NCBI GenBank assembly: GCA_015065085.1
Contig: SVQW01000010.1
Location: forward strand, 35,012-99,011
Source: Oscillospiraceae bacterium
GTDB taxonomy: Bacteria > Bacillota > Clostridia > Oscillospirales > SIG627
Length of the DNA: 64,000 nucleotides
Reading direction: 5' to 3'
The translations under genes and the position numbers were made by a program. Position 1 is the first letter of the stretch. Each line of letters opens with the position of its first letter. Below, piece by piece: positions 46,873 to 56,062 of this stretch. The notes under the pieces are model-generated. The model saw nothing but the letters and a program-made list of their open reading frames with translations. It ran no database searches and was not told the DNA's origin.

Positions 46873-47598
46873 ATGCCGTATGAAATGAGATGCCGTGTCA
46901 AAACCATATACAAACACAGCTTCACCCAGCTGTGCGCGTTCTCGTTCATTTTCATCATCTTCACAGTCGGACTGTTGTCCGTGTGCAATGTCGTTGTAGG
47001 CAATTCGCAGGGAATGGTCCGTTTACTTCTCGTTTTAACTTCAAGTTTTATTTGTGAAATTGCACTTGCCCCGATAATAACAGGGGCGTACAAGTGGGTA
47101 CACGGATTACACATGGGTGAAATTCGCCCCATGAAAACAGCTTTTTCCGATTTTTCCGATTTAGTCAGCATTTACGATGCACAAAAAACCGTTCTGAGCC
47201 TTCTGTTCTGCTCAAGAATAGCGCTTACACCCATATTGCTGGCGCTTATTGTCGTTCCGTTATCCGACGTTTCGCATACAGATATATTTTTTATAATAGT
47301 GGCTGTAACGGTTTCGTTCCGTCTTTTATGCAGTTTATTTCCGTTGCTGCACATTTTACTGAACGCCCCGCATATTCCGCTTTTCAAAGCCGTGAAGCTT
47401 TCTTTCAATTGCATGAGAAAAAGAAGCGGTGAATTTTTCAGACTGATGCTTATTTATTTATTTCTCGTAGCGATATCGCTGGCAAGCTTCGGAGTGATTT
47501 TCGTTTTCACAATACCATATATATTCTGCTCGATGGCGGTGTACTGTGATGCCGTCTTTGAAGAGCATCAACTTTACAAGCATAATTTATTCTATTAA
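46873..47598 (+). CDS. Multi-pass membrane protein of unknown function
   Basis: A 241-residue protein with about six hydrophobic helices (for example AFSFIFIIFTVGLLSV, FICEIALAPIITGAY and FRLMLIYLFLVAISLASF). Its pattern of amphipathic joints recalls DUF975-like or glycerophosphodiester-phosphodiesterase membrane domains, but I cannot assign it. GGAGGTG lies 8 bases before ATG at 46873. It ends 13 bases before metG, so the two may be cotranscribed. Confidence 0.75.
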   Translation: MPYEMRCRVKTIYKHSFTQLCAFSFIFIIFTVGLLSVCNVVVGNSQGMVRLLLVLTSSFICEIALAPIITGAYKWVHGLHMGEIRPMKTAFSDFSDLVSIYDAQKTVLSLLFCSRIALTPILLALIVVPLSDVSHTDIFFIIVAVTVSFRLLCSLFPLLHILLNAPHIPLFKAVKLSFNCMRKRSGEFFRLMLIYLFLVAISLASFGVIFVFTIPYIFCSMAVYCDAVFEEHQLYKHNLFY

Positions 47599-47611
47599 AG
47601 GAGATACAAAA

Positions 47612-49546
47612 ATGGAAAAGGAAAAGTTCTATATAACGACGGCTATTGCTTACACTTCAGGCAAGCCGCATATAGGAAATACGTATGAAATAGTATTTAC
47701 GGACGCCATCGCACGTTTTATGCGTCTTATCGGAAAGGATGTTTTCTTTCTGACAGGCACAGATGAGCACGGTCTTAAAATTCAGGAGCGTGCGGAAGCG
47801 GCAGGAATCACCCCTAAGGAATATGTTGATAACGTTTCTGCACAGGTAAGAGGAATCTGGGATCTTATGAACACCTCTTACGACAAGTTTATACGCACCA
47901 CCGACGAAGAACACGAAAAGACGGTTTCGGATATTTTTACAAAGCTCTACGAGCAGGGTGACATCTACAAGAGCGAGTATTCCGGATGGTACTGCACCCC
48001 CTGCGAAACCTTCTACACCGAAACACAGCTCAAGGACGGCAAATGCCCCGATTGTGGCGCCGAAGTAAAGAAAACCAAAGAAGAAACATATTTCTTTAAA
48101 ATTTCCAAATATCAAAAACAGCTTGAGGAATACATCGAACAGAATCCTGACTTCATAACTCCCGAAAGCCGTAAAAAAGAGATGATAAACAACTTCATCA
48201 AGCCGGGACTTCAGGATCTTTGTGTTTCCAGAACAACATTTAACTGGGGTATACCCGTAAAATTTGATCCAAAGCATGTTATATATGTATGGATAGATGC
48301 ACTTTCCAACTACATTACCGCACTGGGATACAATGTAAATTCCGAAAGCGGCGAGCTTTACAACAAATACTGGCCATGTGATGTGCACATAATCGGTAAG
48401 GATATTCTTCGTTTCCATACCATCTACTGGCCTATTATACTTATGGCTCTCGGTCAGCCTCTTCCCAAGCAGGTATTCGGTCATCCGTGGTTTTTAGCGG
48501 GCGAAGACCAAAAAATGTCTAAATCCAAGGGCAATACAATTTATGCAGACGATCTGGTAAATTACTTTGGTGTCGATGCAGTAAGATTCTACCTGCTCAG
48601 TGAAATGCCATATGCTAACGATGGTATTATCACCTACTCCAACGTAATGGCGCGTTACAACAGCGAGCTTGCAAACACCCTCGGTAATCTTGTTTCCCGT
48701 ACTGCAGCAATGTGCAAAAAATATTTTGATGGCGTAATACCCGTTCCGGGTGAACAGCAGGAATTTGACGCCGAGTTGAAAGAATGTGCTGCGCAGGCTG
48801 TAAAAGGCGTAGAAAACAAGATGAAAGAATACCGTGTCAGTGAAGCACTGGATGAGTTGTTCTCACTGCTCAGAAGAAGTAATAAGTACATTGACGAAAC
48901 CATGCCATGGGCTTTGGCAAAGTCCGATGAGGGTAAAGAGCGACTCAAAACAGTTATTTACAATCTGCTTGAGGCGATACGCATTTCCGCAGTTCTGCTT
49001 CAGCCGTTCATGACTGAAACTTCCGACAAAATCCTCAATATGCTTTGCACAAAGAACAAGGATTGGCAAAGTGTTCAGCAGTTCGGTATGCTTGAAAGCG
49101 GAATCGGTCTCGGTGAAGCGGAAATGCTGTTTGCGCGTATAGACGAAGATAAGATGGCTCAGCGCATTGCGGACGATATTGCCGCAAAAGCCCCTGCGAA
49201 GCCCGAGCCTCCAAAGGATATAAAAGAGCAGATAACCATTGACGATTTTGACAAGGTGGAATTAAGGGTTGCGCAGGTACTGGAATGTGAGCCTGTCCCA
49301 AAATCCGACAAATTACTCAAGTTACAGCTTGATCTTGGTTATGAAACCCGCCAGGTAGTTTCCGGAATTGCGAAATTTTACAAACCTCAGGAGCTTATCG
49401 GCAAAAAGGTGGTAATGATAGCCAACCTTGCTCCCGCAAAGCTCCGCGGCGTGGAAAGCAACGGTATGATACTTGCTTCCGGCGAAGAAGATGTAAGAGT
49501 TCTGTTTGTTGATGACAGCGTCCCCAACGGAAGCGGAATAAGATAA
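47612..49546 (+). CDS. metG: Methionyl-tRNA synthetase
   Basis: A 644-residue class I synthetase that charges tRNA-Met. The HIGH motif appears as PHIGN (19-23), a zinc knuckle as CTPCETFY...CPDCG, KMSKSKGNT near residue 300, a helical anticodon domain, and a C-terminal EMAP/tRNA-binding domain (FDKVELRVAQVLECEPVPKSDKL, then KVVMIANLAPAKLRGVESNGMIL). AAAGGAGATAC precedes ATG at 47612; the longer upstream frame would overlap the previous gene and is rejected. No T-box leader is visible. The protease gene follows after 19 bases. Confidence 0.98.
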   Translation: MEKEKFYITTAIAYTSGKPHIGNTYEIVFTDAIARFMRLIGKDVFFLTGTDEHGLKIQERAEAAGITPKEYVDNVSAQVRGIWDLMNTSYDKFIRTTDEEHEKTVSDIFTKLYEQGDIYKSEYSGWYCTPCETFYTETQLKDGKCPDCGAEVKKTKEETYFFKISKYQKQLEEYIEQNPDFITPESRKKEMINNFIKPGLQDLCVSRTTFNWGIPVKFDPKHVIYVWIDALSNYITALGYNVNSESGELYNKYWPCDVHIIGKDILRFHTIYWPIILMALGQPLPKQVFGHPWFLAGEDQKMSKSKGNTIYADDLVNYFGVDAVRFYLLSEMPYANDGIITYSNVMARYNSELANTLGNLVSRTAAMCKKYFDGVIPVPGEQQEFDAELKECAAQAVKGVENKMKEYRVSEALDELFSLLRRSNKYIDETMPWALAKSDEGKERLKTVIYNLLEAIRISAVLLQPFMTETSDKILNMLCTKNKDWQSVQQFGMLESGIGLGEAEMLFARIDEDKMAQRIADDIAAKAPAKPEPPKDIKEQITIDDFDKVELRVAQVLECEPVPKSDKLLKLQLDLGYETRQVVSGIAKFYKPQELIGKKVVMIANLAPAKLRGVESNGMILASGEEDVRVLFVDDSVPNGSGIR

Positions 49547-49565
49547 AACACAAAGGAGAGGCTCA

Positions 49566-51203
49566 ATGAAATCAAAGATATTAGTTATCGCTTTGATGTC
49601 GCTGCTGTTTATAACCGCCGTATTCGCGCAAGAATATGACGGATATATATTCAAGACCACCGAGGAAATACCGATACTTTTCGGAATTTCTTCCTCCGTT
49701 GAGCCTCTTGAAGCAATACCTAATGTATACTGTGCAAAATCTATCGAGGATATTTACAAATTTGCAGATGCGCAGTACATTGAATACATTGAGCCAAATT
49801 ACACCGCCCGGTTGTTCGGAAAGCCAAACGATACATATTACAGTTATCAATGGATGCCTGCACTGTTGGGTCTTGAGTCAGTATGGGACACGTACACCGA
49901 CCTTAATGAGGTACGCATAGGTGTTATTGACAGTGGTGTGGATTCAGACCATGAAGACCTTGATTATGTAAACACCATCCTTAGAGGATACAACACCATT
50001 GCCAACAATACAAACACAGAGGACGATGTCGGCCACGGTACATTTCTTACAGGGCTGATATCAGCTTCACGAAATAACGGGAAGGGTCTTGCGGGGATTG
50101 CTTCCAACGTTAAAATAATTCCTTTGAAAGCATTCAACTCCGACAGCGGTACTGCACAAGATATTTGCGAAGCGATCCGACTTGCCGTTGATGAATATGA
50201 TTGCGATATAATCAACATGAGTTTTGGCTTCACACATTCATTTAAACTGTTGGATGACACCATCGAATATGCACGTCAGAATGGTGTAATCATGTTTGCC
50301 GCAGTGGGAAACGACGGTGTTTCGTCTGTTCAGTATCCTGCAGGCTACGATTGTGTGATAGGCGTGGGCTCAACCACCGAGCAAGATGAAGTTGCATATT
50401 ATTCGCAGTTCAACAACAGTGTTTTTGTGACTTCTCCGGGATATATCCTCAGCGGTCTGGGAATACAGCCGTGCGATAATGAAAACTGGTACCCATACTA
50501 CGGTACTTACTACACATATAACGCAGGCACCTCATTCTCTACCCCGATAGTTGCCGCTATTGCAGCCATCGCAATGGGAATTGACCCAACACTTAATACC
50601 GAGCGTTTCAAAAAACTTATAGCAGAGACCTCCGTCGACAAAGGCGATCCCGGATATGACGTTTACTACGGTCACGGTCGCATTGACCCACCAATGCTGC
50701 TGCACCGCCTTACCAATCCGTATATAAGCTTTCCTCGTGAAATAACAGTAAATTCTTCGTGCGGCACTCCGGTTACACAGGGTGAGATTCCCGCCGGCAC
50801 AAAACTCGTGATAACATGGCAAGCCGAAGATATTACCGTATATGTAAACGGCGTTCAGATTGCCGACGGACACGAACTGACTGTTGGATACGAGGATATA
50901 AATATTACCTTGCTTCACAAACCGCTTGCCTTGCAGAAAAACGATGAAGGACCTGTTTTAAGCGGCTATTCCCACATTGCAGCCAACGATCAAAGCATTA
51001 CAATTATCATTGCTGTTTATGATGCAGAAAACCAAATGACTTCAATCACCTGCCAAACGGCAAAAAGCAACTCTTTGGGTTATGTTTATCTTCCAAGCAC
51101 CGTTTTACCGAGCGGTTACAGTTGTAATGTATTTTTCTTTTCTGACCTCAAAAACGGTATTACAACAAATGAATTGACTGTAAAAAGCTTTAACTTAAGT
51201 TAA
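49566..51203 (+). CDS. Secreted subtilisin-like serine protease (S8)
   Basis: A 545-residue exported protease. Signal peptide about 1-21 (cleavage after AVFA), a propeptide-like region to about 85 ending in YIEYIEPNYTA, then the S8 domain with catalytic Asp122 (DSGVDSDH), His157 (GHGT), oxyanion Asn249 (AAVGND) and Ser323 (GTSFSTP). A C-terminal beta-rich region of about 170 residues lacks known sorting signals. AAAGGAG lies before ATG, 19 bases after metG. Its coding end is part of a perfect palindromic terminator. Confidence 0.93.
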   Translation: MKSKILVIALMSLLFITAVFAQEYDGYIFKTTEEIPILFGISSSVEPLEAIPNVYCAKSIEDIYKFADAQYIEYIEPNYTARLFGKPNDTYYSYQWMPALLGLESVWDTYTDLNEVRIGVIDSGVDSDHEDLDYVNTILRGYNTIANNTNTEDDVGHGTFLTGLISASRNNGKGLAGIASNVKIIPLKAFNSDSGTAQDICEAIRLAVDEYDCDIINMSFGFTHSFKLLDDTIEYARQNGVIMFAAVGNDGVSSVQYPAGYDCVIGVGSTTEQDEVAYYSQFNNSVFVTSPGYILSGLGIQPCDNENWYPYYGTYYTYNAGTSFSTPIVAAIAAIAMGIDPTLNTERFKKLIAETSVDKGDPGYDVYYGHGRIDPPMLLHRLTNPYISFPREITVNSSCGTPVTQGEIPAGTKLVITWQAEDITVYVNGVQIADGHELTVGYEDINITLLHKPLALQKNDEGPVLSGYSHIAANDQSITIIIAVYDAENQMTSITCQTAKSNSLGYVYLPSTVLPSGYSCNVFFFSDLKNGITTNELTVKSFNLS

Positions 51204-51211
51204 AGCTTTTT
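51182..51211 (+). terminator. Palindromic terminator overlapping the protease stop codon
   Basis: A perfect 30-base palindrome centred on TTAACTTAAGTTAA spans the last codons, including TAA at 51201-51203, and ends in TTTTT. Confidence 0.85.
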
Positions 51212-51322
51212 GTGTTTACGCATTCTTGACTGAAAATTTATAAATAATTAATTATTTATATGGTTTAACCGTAACAACATTTGTTATATAATTTATATGT
51301 AACTTAATTAAGGAGCATATAT

Positions 51323-52288
51323 ATGTTTAAAGTCACCTCTGAAAAGCGAGTTAAAGCAAATATGAAAACGGCATTGTTTGTGGTTTTGTTTTTATTGCCG
51401 TTCATTGTACTTTCGCGTGTAATAATAAATATTAAATATATTGAAGAAGCCACAGGATATTCCACTTCGGCTGTTCCAGTTGTTCACTTCGCCGCAGTGG
51501 TGGTGTTAAGTCTGGTCGTCCTTCTGTTGGCAAAGGCTTTTGAGATATTTTATCTTTCTAAATCATTCGACCCTACAAGCGGTGATTATACCCCCAACAA
51601 TATTTCCCCTTATTCCGAGCTTATTTTCAACAAAACTTCCGTCATAGTGGTATTTATGTCCGCATTTCTGGGCTTTGCCATGATTACATCGTTCTTTTTA
51701 ATGCTGTTCAATCTGTACAAACCGAGTATTGAAACAGTGCCCAACAAGCTCGTTTTCATAATTATGACGCTATTCATGGCATTAGCGGGTGTGTTCTTTA
51801 TAATTTCAGCGACCAAGAATCCTTCGCCGTACCGCAAATACTACGCATCACTCTCCTTCGCTCCCGTGCTTTGGAGCGCGTTGCGTATAATGATGTGCTT
51901 TATGGACACATCACGATACATCAACACCACTTCAAGACATCTTGAGTTATTCACATCAATAGCTGTCACTCTATTCTTCATGTATCAATCAAGATTTACC
52001 CTTCAGAATTACAAGTATCACAAAATGGGGACATATTTTTCCTTCGGATTGATTGCCACCATATTTATTTCATCATCTTCAGTACCTTCTATAATATCCG
52101 TGGCGTTCTTCCCCTACACCGTACAGATGGCAAACGAAAACGATGCAATATTTTGGCTTCTTGATATAATAACTCTTTTCTATATTATAGTGAGGCTGAT
52201 AAGGATCTCCTCTCAAATCAACACAGTGACTCAGGAAGACTTGACCGATTACGCAAGAGGATACACAAAAAGCATTTTGAAGCAATAA
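51323..52288 (+). CDS. Multi-pass membrane protein of unknown function
   Basis: A 321-residue protein with about seven hydrophobic helices (first near 15-33, last near 272-292), a cytosolic basic start and a polar C-terminus. No family is recognised and no catalytic motif is seen. AAGGAGCATATAT precedes ATG. It has its own strong terminator and lies alone between the protease and the tRNA pair. Confidence 0.75.
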   Translation: MFKVTSEKRVKANMKTALFVVLFLLPFIVLSRVIINIKYIEEATGYSTSAVPVVHFAAVVVLSLVVLLLAKAFEIFYLSKSFDPTSGDYTPNNISPYSELIFNKTSVIVVFMSAFLGFAMITSFFLMLFNLYKPSIETVPNKLVFIIMTLFMALAGVFFIISATKNPSPYRKYYASLSFAPVLWSALRIMMCFMDTSRYINTTSRHLELFTSIAVTLFFMYQSRFTLQNYKYHKMGTYFSFGLIATIFISSSSVPSIISVAFFPYTVQMANENDAIFWLLDIITLFYIIVRLIRISSQINTVTQEDLTDYARGYTKSILKQ

Positions 52289-52291
52289 CTA

Positions 52292-52320
52292 AACCGCCCT
52301 TTTTTGAGGGCGGTTTTTCA
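52292..52320 (+). terminator. Terminator after the 51.3-kb membrane-protein gene
   Basis: Stem AACCGCCCT/AGGGCGGTT, loop TTTTTG, with TTTTT behind it. Confidence 0.9.
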
Positions 52321-52442
52321 TTATCTCGCATCGTTATACAACACATATGACACGATTCACTTAAATTAAACAAATTTCTCCGTTTATCTCCCACCTTCTC
52401 ATCTGACAAAGATAGTTTTTAATATAAAAATCAAAAAAACTA

Positions 52443-52471
52443 TTGACAAATCATAAAGTTTATGATATAAT
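52443..52471 (+). promoter_or_regulatory. Consensus promoter of the tRNA-Leu/tRNA-fMet operon
   Basis: TTGACA (52443-52448), 17-base spacer, TATAAT (52466-52471), about 25 bases before tRNA-Leu. Confidence 0.92.
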
Positions 52472-52495
52472 AATCAAGCAGTGGAAATCAGACAT

Positions 52496-52581
52496 GCCGG
52501 AGTGGCGGAACTGGCAGACGCCCGGGACTTAAAATCCCGTGGGACTAACATCCCGTACCGGTTCGATCCCGGTTTCCGGCA
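52496..52581 (+). tRNA. tRNA-Leu (TAA)
   Basis: An 86-base class II tRNA: acceptor GCCGGAG/TTCCGGC, anticodon loop CTTAAAA between CGGGA and TCCCG, a long variable arm, T loop GGTTCGATCC. CCA is not encoded. Confidence 0.96.
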
Positions 52582-52590
52582 TATATATAT

Positions 52591-52670
<80 letters not shown>

Positions 52671-52673
52671 CAA

Positions 52674-52697
52674 AAACCACCTATACGGTGGTTTTTT
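52674..52697 (+). terminator. Terminator of the tRNA-Leu/tRNA-fMet operon
   Basis: Stem AAACCACC/GGTGGTTT, loop TATAC, followed by TTTTGTTTTG. Confidence 0.88.
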
Positions 52698-52762
52698 GTT
52701 TTGTTTATGAAGATAGCGCTTTCAAGCTGTGAGCTTCGGAGAAGGTCGTAGATACGAGGCAC

Positions 52763-52792
52763 AACGCGGCTCGTATATTTCAACCATCCTGC
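52763..52792 (+). repeat. 30-bp direct repeat, left copy
   Basis: A 30-bp sequence starting AACGCGGCTCG and ending CATCCTGC is identical to 57610-57639. Just upstream, GAAGGTCGTAG repeats an 11-mer of tRNA-fMet, so the area looks like a decayed tRNA 3' half. Confidence 0.7.
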
Positions 52793-52811
52793 TTTGCAAT
52801 TCAAATATTAC

Positions 52812-52846
52812 AAAAACAGGTTGAGTCAAGAACTCAACCTGTTTTT
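52812..52846 (-). terminator. Terminator of the carbohydrate operon
   Basis: A 15-bp stem (AAAAACAGGTTGAGT and complement) six bases after the operon's last stop codon, with TTTTTG on the minus strand. Confidence 0.9.
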
Positions 52847-52851
52847 TACTA

Positions 52852-54123
52852 TTAATCAACAGTTACAAATACACCGTCGCCCTGTTCAAGCTTCACTTCG
52901 TATTCGCCGTTTACAGGTGTAAGTACCTGAGGCTCACCGTCATAGTACATGGTAAGCTTGCCGTTTGCCTTGAATTTTACAGTGCAGGTCTTGGGAGTTG
53001 CAAAGTCTTGCTGATTTACAAGAGTGAAGGCATGGCCGTTTCCTTCTTTCTTTTCAAAGCATCCCACAAGAAGAGGTGTATCGCACTCAACCTCGGAGAT
53101 TGCACTGAAGTCCTTATATGGATTATACATTTCAAGATACGGTGTTTTTTCGGGGTCGGAGTTTACGTTAAATGCACCGATGTTTTTATAGCCTACGTAC
53201 AAATCAGAGATTTTGTGCAAGCCGTTTGCCATTCTTTGAATAGCAAAATAAGTTTTTGTCTTATCACCTCTCACATCAAACGCACCGCCTGTGTGACAGC
53301 TTACGGTCGCAAGTATGTAGTAAAGAATGGTCTTTGCGCCAAAGGAAAGCATTGTATATGCTTGCCATCTTATTTCCGCTTCACCCGGATCGCGCATTTC
53401 CCTGCTCCAGCTGCAGGTCTGGATATATACCCAGAAATCACGACCGCTGTTACGGCAGGCATCTGCAACAAGCTCGATGTTCTTTACATAATCCTTATAA
53501 GAATATGGGATATATTCCGAAGGGAATCTTTCAGGGCGCTGCGGGTCTTCCTTGCGTTTACATGGATAGATATCAACGCAGATATAGGATGTATCTATCT
53601 TTTTAACGTACTGATCAAGATAATCTTTGTACGAGGTTTTTGCGGTTTCAAAATATTCGATAGGCGCCATCCATGCACCGCCTGAAAGCTGACGGTCATT
53701 GGCATACATGGGGAGCAGATTGATATAAGGCACAATGTCGGGAAAGTGTTTTCTGAAAGCATCCATGCTCTTTCTCAATTCATCATAATGCACGGTACCC
53801 GGCTCGTCAACAAACAAGAAATGAGTAAATGCAGGCTCCTCCTTATACCATAATTCATCACGCTTTTCTTCGTCATACATCTGTGCGCCCATATAGCGCT
53901 TAACGGCAGCTTCATTATAAGCTATGGCTTCTATGCCGTATTTTGCCATAAGAGCAAAAAACTCCTTGCAGGATGAAATACTATCGGTGCACATTGTGAT
54001 TATATCCACACCCATATCTGCAAGCGCCTTTACGTGTTCTTCGTCATAAAAAGCAGTAGCAGCCATTGCACCCGTGCGTATGCGGTCCTTTTTTAAAGTT
54101 TCAACAAGTGTTTTTTCTGACAT
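52852..54123 (-). CDS. Putative TIM-barrel glycoside hydrolase, family not recognised
   Basis: A 423-residue cytoplasmic protein. The first 330 residues look like a TIM barrel (VDIITMCTD, FLFVDEPGT, PYINLLPMYAND, ICVDIYPCKRK, FWVYIQTCSW, ILYYILATVS), with acidic residues at strand ends such as the Glu of VDEPG that could be catalytic. The last 85 residues are a beta-domain (FTLVNQQDF, LTMYYDGEPQVL) like those at the C-terminus of many glycosidases. No signal peptide. It is the third gene of an operon with a CE15-like esterase, 42 bases after the second gene. Activity is inferred from fold impressions and context only. Confidence 0.6.
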   Translation of the reverse strand: MSEKTLVETLKKDRIRTGAMAATAFYDEEHVKALADMGVDIITMCTDSISSCKEFFALMAKYGIEAIAYNEAAVKRYMGAQMYDEEKRDELWYKEEPAFTHFLFVDEPGTVHYDELRKSMDAFRKHFPDIVPYINLLPMYANDRQLSGGAWMAPIEYFETAKTSYKDYLDQYVKKIDTSYICVDIYPCKRKEDPQRPERFPSEYIPYSYKDYVKNIELVADACRNSGRDFWVYIQTCSWSREMRDPGEAEIRWQAYTMLSFGAKTILYYILATVSCHTGGAFDVRGDKTKTYFAIQRMANGLHKISDLYVGYKNIGAFNVNSDPEKTPYLEMYNPYKDFSAISEVECDTPLLVGCFEKKEGNGHAFTLVNQQDFATPKTCTVKFKANGKLTMYYDGEPQVLTPVNGEYEVKLEQGDGVFVTVD

Positions 54124-54165
54124 TTTACTTTTTCTCCCTCATATTTATTTTATCATCAAAAACTA

Positions 54166-56013
54166 TTATACCGATTTCATCTCACAAGGCTTAAGATTAA
54201 CTTTAAATTCCTCGCCGTTTCTTATCACAGTGGCAACTATCTCACTGTCAAAATCGGTGTTGAGCAAATACACCTTATCGCCCTCATAAACTGAGAAACG
54301 GAGTCTGTCACTGCCGTATACCTTTATCGGGCAGTTTCTGTGACTCGCGGTAACAAGCTCTCTTACAACTGTTCTGTAAACAGAGTAGATGCTTCCGGCG
54401 CCCGGATAATCCAAGCTTGTAATAAGTATGGCATATCCGTTTCCAACCTTATTTTCGACCACAACAGGTTGTGGATTGGGGTTTTCTTCTTCGTAATAAT
54501 ACTGAGTTGCATAACAGGCTGTCTTTCCGTTTTCAAGGCATGCGGGCGCATATTTAACATAACCGTTTGAAAGCAACGGGTCAGTACTTGCCGGACAAAT
54601 CGGATACAGCACATCATCCATTATACTATTGTTAAACTTAAAGCCCGCATTTGACAAATATGCATTTTGGGCATCGAGAGTGCATCCGAAAAGATCTCTC
54701 ACATCGCCGCCGTGTATCAGTTCAACTTCGCCGTTCCTGGAAGCTGTGGTATTAAGGTGAGCCGCTGTTATAAGAAGTCTGCCGCCTCTTGATACATATT
54801 CCTTAAGATTAGCGTATATTTCCTCTGTCATAGTATTCCAGCCTGTAAATATAAGATAATCATAATCGCAAAGAGCCTCAGCAGGACTGCACACGTTAAT
54901 TACATCATACTGACCGTACGCAGGTGCACCGCTTAAATCGATGTCCCCATAATTGTGAACATCATGCCAGTTTCTGCGCACATTAATCTCGTCCATTATT
55001 CTCCAGCTGAATTCAGGTGCACTGTAACCCCATTCCTTTTCGCTGAACCGGTTCCAGAGTGATGAGCCTGCCCTCCAGCTACTCCAGCCGTCACAATTTC
55101 CCTGAAGAAAGGCAAGCTTTACCTTGGGTCCGCCGTCAGGTCTTATATCCTTTGTCGTATAATCTGCAAACTCGCGCAATACATCTCTGTAATGCTGGGA
55201 AATGGGATTGTTAAACGGAGCGCTCACTCCCTTGGCAAAAAGACAAAGGTCGCCGCTCTCCAGAATGAACACATCGGAGCCGCACATATAACCATAATCA
55301 TAAATCATTCTCAAGCGCTTGCTTTTAAGAACATCCGCGGGTCTGTTTCCGGCATAACACTCATGAGCTATGTATGTTATCCACTTGGGACATTTATGCG
55401 CTTTCGCCGTGGCACGTACCATCGGAATCATTATCTCCGGATTTCCACACATTGCCTCCACCATCGGGAAAGCAAGCTTTGACTCCATGGTATATGGCAA
55501 AAGTGATGTAGCTTCAATTATGCTGAGCTTGTTTTTTACATCTTCGGGAAGATTCACGCTGTCAAAGAATTCATTTACATAGCTGATAAACTTATCCTTT
55601 GCCTCTTTCATATCCTTGTATGGCTGTTCCTTGTTTCCGTAAACGTCCGGGAATCCCGAACCTTTACATCCGAACATACTGCCAAGCTCGGGAAGGAAGC
55701 ATCCCACAAAATAATCTCCGCCGATTTCTTGCATTTTAGAAATAAGCTCACCGCTTAAACCAAAATCACCGTCATGTGTTCCCGTGAACGAAAAGTATAT
55801 CTTGTTTGCTCGCATAAATTCGGCAATTTCCAGAAACTTTTTTTCCCTTGCCTTCTCTTCTTCAGTACCAACGCAACCATAGTCTACATCACCGGCTGCA
55901 GAAAATGCAGCATAATTAATTTTGCTTGCAATACAGCGCCACTTAATCTGCTCAATCACAGTATCTATGTTGAACTCAAATTGACCTATTCTTATTCCGT
56001 TTATTATTCCCAC
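54166..56013 (-). CDS. Putative glycoside hydrolase with GATase-like domain, family not recognised
   Basis: A 615-residue cytoplasmic protein. The N-terminal half looks like a TIM barrel (YFSFTGTHDGDFG, WITYIAHECYAG, SDVFILESGDL), with Glu residues in HECYAG and LESGDL as possible catalytic acids. The middle part (YDYLIFTGWNTMTEEIYANLKEYVSRGGRLLITAAHL) strongly resembles the glutamine-amidotransferase-like trimerisation domain of GH42-type enzymes. A small beta-domain ends the protein. The start is GTG at 56013 with GAGGAGACC upstream. Middle gene of the three-gene operon. Confidence 0.6.
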   Translation of the reverse strand: MGIINGIRIGQFEFNIDTVIEQIKWRCIASKINYAAFSAAGDVDYGCVGTEEEKAREKKFLEIAEFMRANKIYFSFTGTHDGDFGLSGELISKMQEIGGDYFVGCFLPELGSMFGCKGSGFPDVYGNKEQPYKDMKEAKDKFISYVNEFFDSVNLPEDVKNKLSIIEATSLLPYTMESKLAFPMVEAMCGNPEIMIPMVRATAKAHKCPKWITYIAHECYAGNRPADVLKSKRLRMIYDYGYMCGSDVFILESGDLCLFAKGVSAPFNNPISQHYRDVLREFADYTTKDIRPDGGPKVKLAFLQGNCDGWSSWRAGSSLWNRFSEKEWGYSAPEFSWRIMDEINVRRNWHDVHNYGDIDLSGAPAYGQYDVINVCSPAEALCDYDYLIFTGWNTMTEEIYANLKEYVSRGGRLLITAAHLNTTASRNGEVELIHGGDVRDLFGCTLDAQNAYLSNAGFKFNNSIMDDVLYPICPASTDPLLSNGYVKYAPACLENGKTACYATQYYYEEENPNPQPVVVENKVGNGYAILITSLDYPGAGSIYSVYRTVVRELVTASHRNCPIKVYGSDRLRFSVYEGDKVYLLNTDFDSEIVATVIRNGEEFKVNLKPCEMKSV

Positions 56014-56062
56014 GACGGTCTCCTCATTAATGTAATTAATCTATATCATTCTAAATATTTAA

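Noticed and set aside
47560..47612. T-box leader in front of metG
   Set aside because: Only 13 bases separate metG from the preceding gene, and no specifier or T-box sequence is visible.
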